The translations under genes and the position numbers were made by a program. DNA of 64,000 bases from Anaerolineales bacterium (GTDB lineage: Bacteria; Chloroflexota; Anaerolineae; Anaerolineales; Villigracilaceae): the NCBI GenBank assembly GCA_015075725.1, contig JABTTV010000001.1, positions 3,959,223 to 4,023,222 on the forward strand, in the 5' to 3' direction. The notes under the pieces are model-generated. The model was given only the letters and a program-made list of their open reading frames with translations, had not been told where the DNA came from and searched no databases. Shown in pieces: positions 8,748-16,736 of the stretch (positions are counted from its first letter, which is position 1; each line of letters begins with the position of its first letter).

Positions 8748-10721
8748 ATGCCCCCGACTCTCGCGATAAAAACCTCCATAAACCAGTACCGAATCGAAGA
8801 ATTCGCCGGCGTCACAGCGCTGGGCGAACTGTATCGGGCAACGGACGAGCGCACGAATAGAGCCTTTGCAATCACCATTCTTCCGGTACTTGTTACCGAA
8901 AACGCAGAGGCAATGAAAGAACTCGAGGGGAATTCGGCCCGGCTTCAAGCGCTCTCCCACCCGAACTTGAACAGGTATTACGGCATTCAAAGGACTCCCG
9001 CGCTGACCTTTTTTGTTGAAAATTGGGTCGACGGTCCTTCGATGAAAGAAATCCGTACGCGCGGTCTGTTGAGCGCCGAGGAAGCGCTCTTCGTTGCCGG
9101 GGCGGTCTGCAGCGGATTGGAGGCGCTACACAAACAGGGCTTTCTCCATCTTCATCTTTCCCCCGAACTCGTGCGCATCAACAAGCGCGGTGAACTCATC
9201 CTTTGCGGGATCGGGGCAGCGGGAGCGGTCCATTTCAACACCTCAAGCCACCCGCCGTTACACCTCTCACCCGAACAAATCCAAAAGAAACCCCAGACCG
9301 CGGCCACCGACATCTACTCGCTGGCAGTCATGCTCTACGAACTGATAACGGGAAAATGGATCAATGGAAAGAATCCGCCGCGCGCTTTCGACTCGATCCG
9401 AAAAACGCATCTTGACTCATCCCCGCCTGCCCCGGCATCTCTGAATCCAAATCTCCCCGGTAATTTTTCGCGCATGGTCCTTTGGGCGTTAAGGAAAAAT
9501 CCCGAAGAACGGCTCAAAACAACGACCGAATTGATCTCATCACTGGCATTAGCCGCAGGGTATTCGGTGGATAAGATTCCTGTGCGAGCCAATGCAAAAA
9601 ACGCTCCGATCATAGACTCCGCGCTCAACGCATGGGAGTTTCTTCCCCCGCCCAAATCCACTGCCGTCAGCGCAGACACAGTCCCCCTGGAAGAACGCCT
9701 CGCATCGCTTGGTACCCCAAAAAAGAAGCCCGCCCTGCGCTTTGGAATCATTCCATTCATCCTTTTCTTTTTCGTTTCCGGATTCGTAGCCTTATTTATT
9801 TTTATCCGCCCGGCTGGAGAGAATCCACTCCCGACCCCGGTCCTCTTCACAAAATTCGTTCCAAACATCACCCCCGAACCTTCCACCTCCCCCACACCCC
9901 GGCCCACTTTTACAAATGGCGGCCGCATCGTTTTCACCTGCACGCGCGGCGATTACAACCAGCTTTGCATGATCAACCGCGACGGGACAGACCTCGTCCA
10001 GCTTACGGATATGGCGGCGAGCAATTATTACCCCGTCTTCACACCAGATGGAAGTTCCGTGTTATTTGCCTCCAATCGCAACGGGAATTTCGATTTCTTC
10101 GTGTTGAATTTCGCCGAGAGGGAGGTGTTTCAGTTGACCGAAAATGTCGGCAATGTGATTTCACCGGATTTCTCCCCCGACGGTCGGACGATCGTTTTTG
10201 CAAATCGTGTCGGGGACGGTCCAACAGCCGTATGGATGGTCAACGCAGACGGGTTGAATCCGAGGCTGGTTTATACGGGTCTGCGCGATATCGTCGCTGT
10301 AGCCTGGTCGCCTAGGGGAGAAAAAATCGCCTATGCAATGAATTCAGGCTCACCCCAAGAATATGATATATACAGTATGGATATCGACGGGAGAAACCAC
10401 CTCAAGATCTCCCAGGGATTATCGGGCATCGGTGGAAGCGTGGATTGGTCACCGGACGGAACATCCCTGCTCATTCACGCAGGTCCATTCGGGGACAAAG
10501 ACATTTTCAAGATCGACATTGCCACAGGGAAATCCACCCAAGTGACGGATGGCGGGAATAACGCAGGCGCGTCCTATTCGCCGAACGGCCAATTCATCGT
10601 GTTCAATTCCCTGAGAAACAACGACCAGGCGGATTTGTACATCATGGAGGCGGACGGCTCAGGCATGAGACAACTCACAAACGACCCGGAACCCGATTGG
10701 GGCGCAAATTGGATAGAGTAA
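8748..10721 (+). CDS. membrane pseudokinase fused to a PD40/TolB-like beta-propeller
   Basis: Residues 10-270 have the fold signature of a Ser/Thr protein kinase (YRIEEFAGVTALGELYRA, then SPEQ...TDIYSLAVMLYELITG). However, the key catalytic residues are missing: the VAIK lysine is replaced (AFAITIL), HRDLKPxN reads HLHLSPELVRIN, and DFG reads CGIG. One transmembrane helix follows (about 328-350), then a Pro/Thr linker and five or more PD40 blades (SPDGRTIVFAN, WSPDGTSLL, YSPNGQFIVFNS). The layout suggests an inner pseudokinase sensor or scaffold joined to an extracytoplasmic propeller. Its ligand is unknown. Confidence 0.85.
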   Translation: MPPTLAIKTSINQYRIEEFAGVTALGELYRATDERTNRAFAITILPVLVTENAEAMKELEGNSARLQALSHPNLNRYYGIQRTPALTFFVENWVDGPSMKEIRTRGLLSAEEALFVAGAVCSGLEALHKQGFLHLHLSPELVRINKRGELILCGIGAAGAVHFNTSSHPPLHLSPEQIQKKPQTAATDIYSLAVMLYELITGKWINGKNPPRAFDSIRKTHLDSSPPAPASLNPNLPGNFSRMVLWALRKNPEERLKTTTELISSLALAAGYSVDKIPVRANAKNAPIIDSALNAWEFLPPPKSTAVSADTVPLEERLASLGTPKKKPALRFGIIPFILFFFVSGFVALFIFIRPAGENPLPTPVLFTKFVPNITPEPSTSPTPRPTFTNGGRIVFTCTRGDYNQLCMINRDGTDLVQLTDMAASNYYPVFTPDGSSVLFASNRNGNFDFFVLNFAEREVFQLTENVGNVISPDFSPDGRTIVFANRVGDGPTAVWMVNADGLNPRLVYTGLRDIVAVAWSPRGEKIAYAMNSGSPQEYDIYSMDIDGRNHLKISQGLSGIGGSVDWSPDGTSLLIHAGPFGDKDIFKIDIATGKSTQVTDGGNNAGASYSPNGQFIVFNSLRNNDQADLYIMEADGSGMRQLTNDPEPDWGANWIE

Positions 10722-11063
10722 GCTGGCAGATTGGTAATTCTGCGTAACGTGCGGGAAAATTATCGGGGAATGCAGATGCAAATGGTTGGAACCACTTTTG
10801 GGCAGGAAGCGAGGCGCGATTCGGGTCCGGAATCCGCCATGAAGTTTTTGCATCCCAGGAGTATTGAAGTTATCGTTTATGAATTTCGGGGGAAGCCGAA
10901 ATAACGAATCATCACTGGCGGAAAAATAATCTGCACGACTCAAACCCTTTACATGCAGGCTGTTTGATGTATCATTCAATCACCAATGGCGTTTTTCGCG
11001 GCTCGTCCACCGCGGGAGGCGCTGTTCATCTTTAACCCTCAAATACGAAAGGTGATTGTATGA
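10722..11063. other. intergenic region, no gene seen
   Basis: These 342 bases contain no convincing coding frame. The last 120 bases probably hold the promoter of the SET-domain gene. Confidence 0.5.
10948..10975 (+). promoter_or_regulatory. candidate promoter of the SET-domain gene
   Basis: TTTACA and TATCAT are separated by 16 bases. Initiation near 10983 would give a leader of about 80 bases. Confidence 0.35.
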
Positions 11064-11657
11064 ATGTCCAAGCAACCAAGTTCCTATCTGTCTTCTAAGT
11101 TGGAAGGTCGCCTGAAAGCCGATAAAAGCGGGAACAGCATTTTCACTCTCAAGCCCATTAAGAAGGGTGAATTGATCGCTGTTTTCGGCGGCGTTGTGTA
11201 TGAATGGGAGACCTTTATCCACCTACCCGAACGTGAGCGCAGTCTGTGCCTCCAGGTCGAAGATCGTCACTTCCTGGTGCCGCGCCCCATTGGCGAGGGA
11301 GATTATGTCAATCACTCGTGCAACCCGAACGCAGGTCTTTCGGGCCAGATTGGACTCGTTGCCATGCGAGACATCCAAATCGGCGAGGAAGTTTGTTTCG
11401 ATTACGCCATGTGCGATACCATGCCCTACGATGAGTTCGACTGCCTGTGCGGCGCGCCGAACTGCCGCAGGCGTGTAAGCGGTAACGACTGGCAGAGGCC
11501 GGAACTTCAGAAACGCTATGCGGGTTTCTTTTCTCCGCATGTCCAGCGCCGCATCGATGCACAAAAGGCGGAACGCCGCGCCTTCGAACGTGCGATGAGG
11601 GAAAAGACCCGTAGTTATGCCGGCAAGGTGGCAACGCCCAGCGTAGCGTTCAAATAA
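11064..11657 (+). CDS. SET-domain protein lysine methyltransferase
   Basis: The 197-residue protein carries a compact SET domain (about residues 12-115). It includes GRLKADKSGNSIF at the start, the SAM/catalytic motif NHSCNPNAG and the closing GEEVCFDYA with its conserved tyrosine. A Cys-rich post-SET-like segment (CLCGAPNCRRRV) follows, which in eukaryotic enzymes binds zinc with the NHSC cysteine. A basic helical tail ends the protein. Bacterial SET enzymes of this size are known to modify ribosomal or DNA-binding proteins, but the substrate here is unknown. The ATG at 11064 follows a GGTG-type RBS. Confidence 0.88.
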   Translation: MSKQPSSYLSSKLEGRLKADKSGNSIFTLKPIKKGELIAVFGGVVYEWETFIHLPERERSLCLQVEDRHFLVPRPIGEGDYVNHSCNPNAGLSGQIGLVAMRDIQIGEEVCFDYAMCDTMPYDEFDCLCGAPNCRRRVSGNDWQRPELQKRYAGFFSPHVQRRIDAQKAERRAFERAMREKTRSYAGKVATPSVAFK

Positions 11658-11673
11658 TAGAAAGCATGGAAAC

Positions 11674-11703
11674 AAAAAGCGCCTTCGAAGGAAGGCGCTT
11701 TTT
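11674..11703. terminator. bidirectional intrinsic terminator
   Basis: Stem AAAGCGCCTTC/GAAGGCGCTTT with a four-base loop, flanked by A-tract and T-tract. It serves the SET gene (+) and tatA (-), which converge here. Confidence 0.85.
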
Positions 11704-11719
11704 ACACCCAGGCGCAGGA

Positions 11720-11905
11720 TTATTTTTTTTCTTCGGTCGTCGTTGCGTGGGTTTCTTCATCGTCTTTTCCAGACAACCCGTCCCGAAAAGATCGAATGCT
11801 CTTGCCGATCTCGCCCGCCACCTTGCCGATGCGCCCGGGTCCAAAAATCAGGACGACGATCACAAGCAGGACGATGAGTTCCAGGGGTCCGAATCTGAAT
11901 GGCAT
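11720..11905 (-). CDS. tatA: Sec-independent protein translocase subunit TatA/E
   Basis: The 61-residue protein has one N-terminal transmembrane helix (LELIVLLVIVVLIFG). The hallmark FGPGRIGKVAGEIGKSIRSF amphipathic helix follows, then a charged tail. It forms the pore-like part of the twin-arginine pathway. No tatC is nearby. Confidence 0.92.
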   Translation of the reverse strand: MPFRFGPLELIVLLVIVVLIFGPGRIGKVAGEIGKSIRSFRDGLSGKDDEETHATTTEEKK

Positions 11906-11962
11906 TTCATTGCTCCTTTTCTTATTTCGCGATTATCGTACCATGATTCCATGAAAAGGCGC

Positions 11963-13066
11963 TTAAAGCTCGCGGCGTGAGAACAAACCTTCGATGAAAC
12001 GCAACGCGCGGCGGACCAACGATCGCAGGCGGGCAAACAGTCGATACTGCTTAGGATACACATGACGCTTGGTGGGAATCGGTCCCGTCCACTCGGCGAC
12101 GAGCGCACCCCAGGTCAGGCCGGCGCCAAACCCGACGAAAACGACCTTGTCGCCGCTTTTCAGGCTTCCTTTTTCGATGGCTTCGACGGCCGCAATGGGA
12201 ATCGACGCCGTGGATGTGTTGCCGTAGCGATCCACGTTGATGACGAATTTTTCGAGGGGCAGTTTGAGGTATTTTGCCGCCGTCTCGATGATGCGGTAGT
12301 TCGCCTGATGCGGGATGACCCAATCCACGTCGGCGGTGGTCAATCCGGCAAGTTCGAGCGCTTCCTTTGTGGCGGATCCCATCACCCGGGTCGCGAAACG
12401 GAATACAGCCTTGCCGTCCATCTGAATGTAATGTTTGCCTTCGTGGACGGTCGCTTCAGTCGCCGGATGGCGGGCACCACCGCCCAAGAGCGTGAGCGAA
12501 TCCGCGCCTGAGCCGTCTGAGCGCATTACCGCAGAGAGAATTCCCCCCGGCTGGTCGCTCGCCTGAATGACAAACGCCCCCGCCCCATCGCCAAAGAGAA
12601 TACAGGTGTTGCGATCCTTCCAATTCGTGAATCGCGATAGGGTCTCGGAACCGATGACCAGCGCATTTTTGATCGAGCCGGAGCGGATCGATTGAGCCGC
12701 CATATTCGCGGCGAACACAAAACCCGAACATGCCGCCAACAGGTCGAAGGCACCGGCCTTTGTGGCGCCGATCTGATCCTGCACGATGCAGGCAGTGGCA
12801 GGAAAAATGTATTCCGGGGTCGAAGAAGCGACAATGATCAGGTCCAGCTCGGTCGGTGCAAGATTTGCAACTTCAAGCGCCTTGATCGAAGCCTCGACCG
12901 CCAGCGTTGAGGTGAATTGATCTTCACGCGCGATGCGCCGTTCACGGATTCCCGTGCGGTCGCGGATCCATTCATCGCTGGTTTCCACCATTTTCGCGAT
13001 ATCGTCATTGGTCAGAACGGGCTCTGGGACGCTGATTCCCCAGCCTGTGATGTGCGCGTATGGCAT
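11963..13066 (-). CDS. fabH: 3-oxoacyl-[ACP] synthase III
   Basis: FabH condenses acyl-CoA with malonyl-ACP to start fatty-acid synthesis. The catalytic triad is visible: C113 in AACSGF, H253 in PHQANYRI and N283 in RYGNTS. The core is about 325 residues; a basic amphipathic tail of roughly 40 residues (HVYPKQYRLFARL and onward) is extra and could touch the membrane. The gene lies nine bases after fabF. No acpP or fabD is present in the cluster. Confidence 0.93.
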   Translation of the reverse strand: MPYAHITGWGISVPEPVLTNDDIAKMVETSDEWIRDRTGIRERRIAREDQFTSTLAVEASIKALEVANLAPTELDLIIVASSTPEYIFPATACIVQDQIGATKAGAFDLLAACSGFVFAANMAAQSIRSGSIKNALVIGSETLSRFTNWKDRNTCILFGDGAGAFVIQASDQPGGILSAVMRSDGSGADSLTLLGGGARHPATEATVHEGKHYIQMDGKAVFRFATRVMGSATKEALELAGLTTADVDWVIPHQANYRIIETAAKYLKLPLEKFVINVDRYGNTSTASIPIAAVEAIEKGSLKSGDKVVFVGFGAGLTWGALVAEWTGPIPTKRHVYPKQYRLFARLRSLVRRALRFIEGLFSRREL

Positions 13067-13075
13067 TCTTTCTCC

Positions 13076-14314
13076 TTAATGAAAGCGGCTGAGTATCAAG
13101 GTCGCGTTATGTCCGCCGAAACCGAAGGAATTGGACATCACATGGCTGACTTCGGATTTTCGCGCCTTATTCGGCACATAATCCAGGTCGCAGTTCGGGT
13201 CAGGCGTCTCATAATTGATGGTGGGCGGAAGAATCTGATCCACGATCGCGAGCGCTGAAATCATTCCCTCCAGCGCGCCGGATGCGCCCAATAAATGACC
13301 GGTCATGGATTTGGTGGAAGATACGGCGAGTTTATATGCCTGTTCACCGAAGACCGTCTTGATCGCGGCTGTTTCGCTTTTATCGTTCAGCTGGGTGGAT
13401 GTACCGTGCGCGTTGATGTATTGAATATCGGAAACTTCCAATCCCGAATCCTTCAAAGCATTGCTCATCGAGATCGCCGCGCCTGCGCCATTTTCCGCGG
13501 GAGCGGAGATATGGTGGGCGTCATCCGACGTGCCGTAGCCGGTAAATTCGCATATGATCTTCGCGCCGCGAGCCTGGGCATGTTCCAAAGACTCAAGTAT
13601 CAGAATTGCGGATCCCTCCCCCATCAGAAATCCATCACGGTCCCTATCAAAGGGACGGGAGGCGCGCTCCGGTTCGTGGTTACGCGCCGAAAGCGCGGTC
13701 ATGACGTTCATTCCAGCCATTGTCAATGGATGGATCGCCGCCTCGGCAGCGCCCGCCACCATGACATCCGCCGCGCCGCGCCGGATCATCTCGGCCGCCT
13801 CGCCCAAAGAATTGGTGCCGGTGGCGCAAGCCGTTGCAATTGACATGTTCGGTCCACGCGCGCCAATCCGGATGGCAAGATTCCCCGCCGCGCTGTCCGA
13901 GATCATCATCGGGACGAGAAACGGGCTGACTCGGTCGGGTCCGCGTTCTTTGTAAACCTGGTATTGTTCGATGATGGTGATGACCCCGCCAATGCCGGAA
14001 CCGATCAGAATACCCACCCGGTCGCGATTCGATTCATCGATCTTCAAACCGGATTGTTCGAGAGCCTCAAGAGTGGCGGATGTGGCAAATTGTGTAAAGC
14101 GGTCCATCTTGCGCGCCTCTCGCGGACCGAACATCGCGCCGCCATCGAAACCTTTTACTTCCGCAGCGAACTTTGTCTTGTGGCTGCTTGCGTCGAACGA
14201 CGATATGGGAGCCGCCCCTGACCTGCCTGCCAGAAGCGCATTCCATGTTTCTTTTACATTATTTCCCACCGGGCTGACGCAACCCATCCCGGTAATCACA
14301 ACGCGTTTTCTCAT
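13076..14314 (-). CDS. fabF: 3-oxoacyl-[ACP] synthase II
   Basis: FabF performs chain elongation in type II fatty-acid synthesis. The Cys-His-His triad is C163 (ATACATG), H303 (NAHGTST) and H340 (MTGHLLGASG), and the glycine-rich SFGFGGHNA ends the fold. The 412-residue length is normal. It is the first gene of a fabF-fabH pair; upstream, a TTATAATT stretch around 14355 could serve as the -10 box. Confidence 0.95.
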   Translation of the reverse strand: MRKRVVITGMGCVSPVGNNVKETWNALLAGRSGAAPISSFDASSHKTKFAAEVKGFDGGAMFGPREARKMDRFTQFATSATLEALEQSGLKIDESNRDRVGILIGSGIGGVITIIEQYQVYKERGPDRVSPFLVPMMISDSAAGNLAIRIGARGPNMSIATACATGTNSLGEAAEMIRRGAADVMVAGAAEAAIHPLTMAGMNVMTALSARNHEPERASRPFDRDRDGFLMGEGSAILILESLEHAQARGAKIICEFTGYGTSDDAHHISAPAENGAGAAISMSNALKDSGLEVSDIQYINAHGTSTQLNDKSETAAIKTVFGEQAYKLAVSSTKSMTGHLLGASGALEGMISALAIVDQILPPTINYETPDPNCDLDYVPNKARKSEVSHVMSNSFGFGGHNATLILSRFH

Positions 14315-14451
14315 TTATCAAACACTCCTTGGGAAATTCAAGCAAGGGAATTATTTATAATTAACACAGGATCGGGGTTTTAGACACGCCGGGGATCGAG
14401 CATTTCATAAGGCTGAAAATGCTTCGATAAGACTCACCAGACACAGGAAGA

Positions 14452-15654
14452 TCACTTTTCCAAAGCCAGTTTTTTCAATATCGACCATGCTTGATGGATG
14501 TGCATCCGGTCATGGTCAGCCATAAACCCGGCAATTTCGCGAAAATTCGTGGGGCCGAAGATGGCATGGCGGGCTTTGCGCTCCCAATTCTTATCCGGCA
14601 TATTCATCAGGATATCGAGAGTCGCCCTTCGCGCTTCGGTATACTCGCGCATGGCACCTGGTCCATCCTCATGAAGATAATCGCGCTGACTGGCCCATAC
14701 TCCCGTATCCGGCCGCGGAATGAACGGTTCGCCCTGCCCATCGAACAATTTCAATTGCATGTGGTGAATCTCCCGTTCGGTATCGCGCAGATGACAGATC
14801 AATTCCGTTAATGACCAATCGTCATCGGAGGGCTTGAGCGACCATGCAGCCGGTTCGAGATTTCGGAACAATCCATCCAATACCGCAGGGGTCGCCGATT
14901 GGATCGAAACGATGGATTCCTTTGCCGTAAAGGATGGGATAAGCGACGTCAGGTCTGCGGATTCAAGGCGCCGGCGAAGATCCGGCAGGGAACCGTGCAA
15001 TCCCGCTTCGGGTCCGGGACCTGATGCGGAATCTCCGTTAAGAAAAAATGTTTCCAGCCCAAGGCGCTTTGCGGGTAGAATATCCCGCTCCATATCGTTG
15101 CCCACCATCAAGACCGGTCCCTCCTGCCAGCCGAGCCGACCGAGGAGTTCAGCGTAATAAGCGGAATGGGTCTTCGAAAAATGAAAATCATCAAAGGTGG
15201 AGATGAGCTCGAATTCGTTGGGATCGAAACCCGCCCACCGCACACGGTGGTAAGTGGCTTTGCGCGGCAGGAGCGGGTCTGTGGCGACGACAAGCCGAAA
15301 ACCCTGCGATTGCGCCCAGTGAACGAAGGGCTTCGCGTCCGGGTTGCGTTCCGTGATCGGCTGAAGCGCGGGAAAGATCTCGTCATAAAATACTTCGATC
15401 TCGGAATCAAGTTCCCCTTTTTGCAACCCGATCATCGGGTAAAAGACATCGTCGAAGATCTCCTTCAATGTGCGCGAGAAATCCCCGCTCTGATTCATGG
15501 CGTTCATGCCGGAGAGCAGAGCGCCAGCAATCAAGCCAGGATCCAGTTGCGGAGCCAGATGGGTGGAAATCGCCTGAAAATAAGCGGGAACGAAAGCACT
15601 CTGGTTGGTCTTCAGCAGGGTGTCATCGAGGTCAAGCAAAAGGGTCAGCGTCAT
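14452..15654 (-). CDS. HAD-family hydrolase fused to a DinB-like domain
   Basis: From ATG 15654 the protein has 400 residues. Residues 1-240 are a HAD phosphatase: motif I DLDDT (8-12), motif II TD in VVATDPLL, and motif IV GNDMERDI. Residues 255-400 are a DinB/YfiT four-helix domain with metal-site histidines in LICHLRDTEREIH and DHDRMHIHQAW. The two functions are usually on separate proteins. The reading frame extends further upstream, but MTLTLLLDLDDT is the natural HAD start. The substrate is unknown. Confidence 0.8.
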   Translation of the reverse strand: MTLTLLLDLDDTLLKTNQSAFVPAYFQAISTHLAPQLDPGLIAGALLSGMNAMNQSGDFSRTLKEIFDDVFYPMIGLQKGELDSEIEVFYDEIFPALQPITERNPDAKPFVHWAQSQGFRLVVATDPLLPRKATYHRVRWAGFDPNEFELISTFDDFHFSKTHSAYYAELLGRLGWQEGPVLMVGNDMERDILPAKRLGLETFFLNGDSASGPGPEAGLHGSLPDLRRRLESADLTSLIPSFTAKESIVSIQSATPAVLDGLFRNLEPAAWSLKPSDDDWSLTELICHLRDTEREIHHMQLKLFDGQGEPFIPRPDTGVWASQRDYLHEDGPGAMREYTEARRATLDILMNMPDKNWERKARHAIFGPTNFREIAGFMADHDRMHIHQAWSILKKLALEK

Positions 15655-15686
15655 AGGTTGTAAGACTCCCCCGGAGTCCTCGGATT

Positions 15687-16019
15687 CTATTCTTCTTTTA
15701 TCTCGAATGTAAATGGAAGAGCGTGGCATTCGCCGCACCCCACCTGGGGTTCAGGGACATTTTGCTTCGATTTTTCACAAAATGCCTGGATCTGAACCCT
15801 GCGCTGGAACAATGCCACGAGCGGGCGGGAAACAGTTGCATTCAATTTCATGTGCTGGCAGGAATTCGCCCGGGCGATGGCTGGTACGGGGCAGGTGCCG
15901 CAAAGGTCCCTGGTCCAGGTTTGGCCCTGAGCCATGAGCAGACGGCATTCCTCCACGTTCCTACCGCGAAAGTAATCACCGTAAAAATGCGGACATTCCT
16001 GGCCTGAAGGGGTTTTCAT
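15687..16019 (-). CDS. small Cys-rich protein, efp-linked
   Basis: The 110-residue protein begins at ATG 16019, two bases after the efp stop, so the two are cotranscribed. It contains about nine cysteines, several in CxxC-like or CGTCPVP/GCGECH contexts, suggesting zinc or Fe-S binding. No catalytic family is recognised. Confidence 0.65.
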   Translation of the reverse strand: MKTPSGQECPHFYGDYFRGRNVEECRLLMAQGQTWTRDLCGTCPVPAIARANSCQHMKLNATVSRPLVALFQRRVQIQAFCEKSKQNVPEPQVGCGECHALPFTFEIKEE

Positions 16020-16021
16020 CG

Positions 16022-16579
16022 TTATACGCGGGTAATGTACTCGCCGGTGCGGGTGTCCACGCGAATCGTATCGCCTACATTGACAAAGTTCGGGCATTGA
16101 ACGGTCAACCCGGTTTCAGTGGTCACTTTCTTTGTCACACCGGTGGCGGTATCGCCGCGAATCGCCATTTCCGCCTCCACCACTTTCAAATCCACCGAGG
16201 TCGGCATTTCCACATCGATGGCTTCGCCCTTGTAAAAAGTCAGTTTTACCTCCATGCCTTCCTGGAGGTATCGAGCGCTCTCACCGAGGGATTCCTTCTT
16301 GATGGCGGGTTGTTCGAATGTGACCTTATCCATGAAGTAGTACATGTCGCCGTCATTGTAGAGGTAGGAAACATTGGCGAAGTCGAGGCTGACATCCTGG
16401 ACTGACTGCCCGGAGTTGAACGTCCGCTCGATGTTCGCGCCGGTCAGCAGGTTGCGCGCCTTGATGCGGATATTGGCATTGCCGCGTCCGGTCTTGTTGT
16501 GGCTGTAATCCAATACTTTGTAGAGGTTACCGTCCAGTTCGAAGGTGACCCCTTTGCGAAGTTCGTTTACGTCGATCAT
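16022..16579 (-). CDS. efp: translation elongation factor P
   Basis: EF-P relieves ribosome stalling at polyproline. The 185-residue length and all three domains are normal (KOW-like N-domain, OB-folds, C-terminal DTIRVDTRTGEYITRV). The loop that reaches the peptidyl-transferase centre reads HNKTGRGNAN, with Arg32 where many bacteria have a modified Lys. Arginine-type EF-P is known to be rhamnosylated by EarP in some Proteobacteria; no earP is in this window. Pro-rich secreted proteins in this genome make EF-P relevant. Confidence 0.95.
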   Translation of the reverse strand: MIDVNELRKGVTFELDGNLYKVLDYSHNKTGRGNANIRIKARNLLTGANIERTFNSGQSVQDVSLDFANVSYLYNDGDMYYFMDKVTFEQPAIKKESLGESARYLQEGMEVKLTFYKGEAIDVEMPTSVDLKVVEAEMAIRGDTATGVTKKVTTETGLTVQCPNFVNVGDTIRVDTRTGEYITRV

Positions 16580-16691
16580 ACAATCATCTTTCCTTGGTTG
16601 GTTTATTGCCCGTCATGATGCACAGAACACGGAAGCGGGCGGATTATACCAATGAGTATCGCTTCATGGCTAGTTCCAATGGAGAAAGCAA

Positions 16692-16716
16692 CAAAAACGC
16701 CCTCCAGGAGAGGGCG
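16692..16716 (-). terminator. intrinsic terminator of the repeat lipoprotein
   Basis: On the minus strand, stem CGCCCTC/GAGGGCG is followed by a T-rich tract. It lies 20 bases past the stop codon of the large lipoprotein. Confidence 0.75.
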
Positions 16717-16736
16717 CCTTTGTTGGTTGATTTGAT

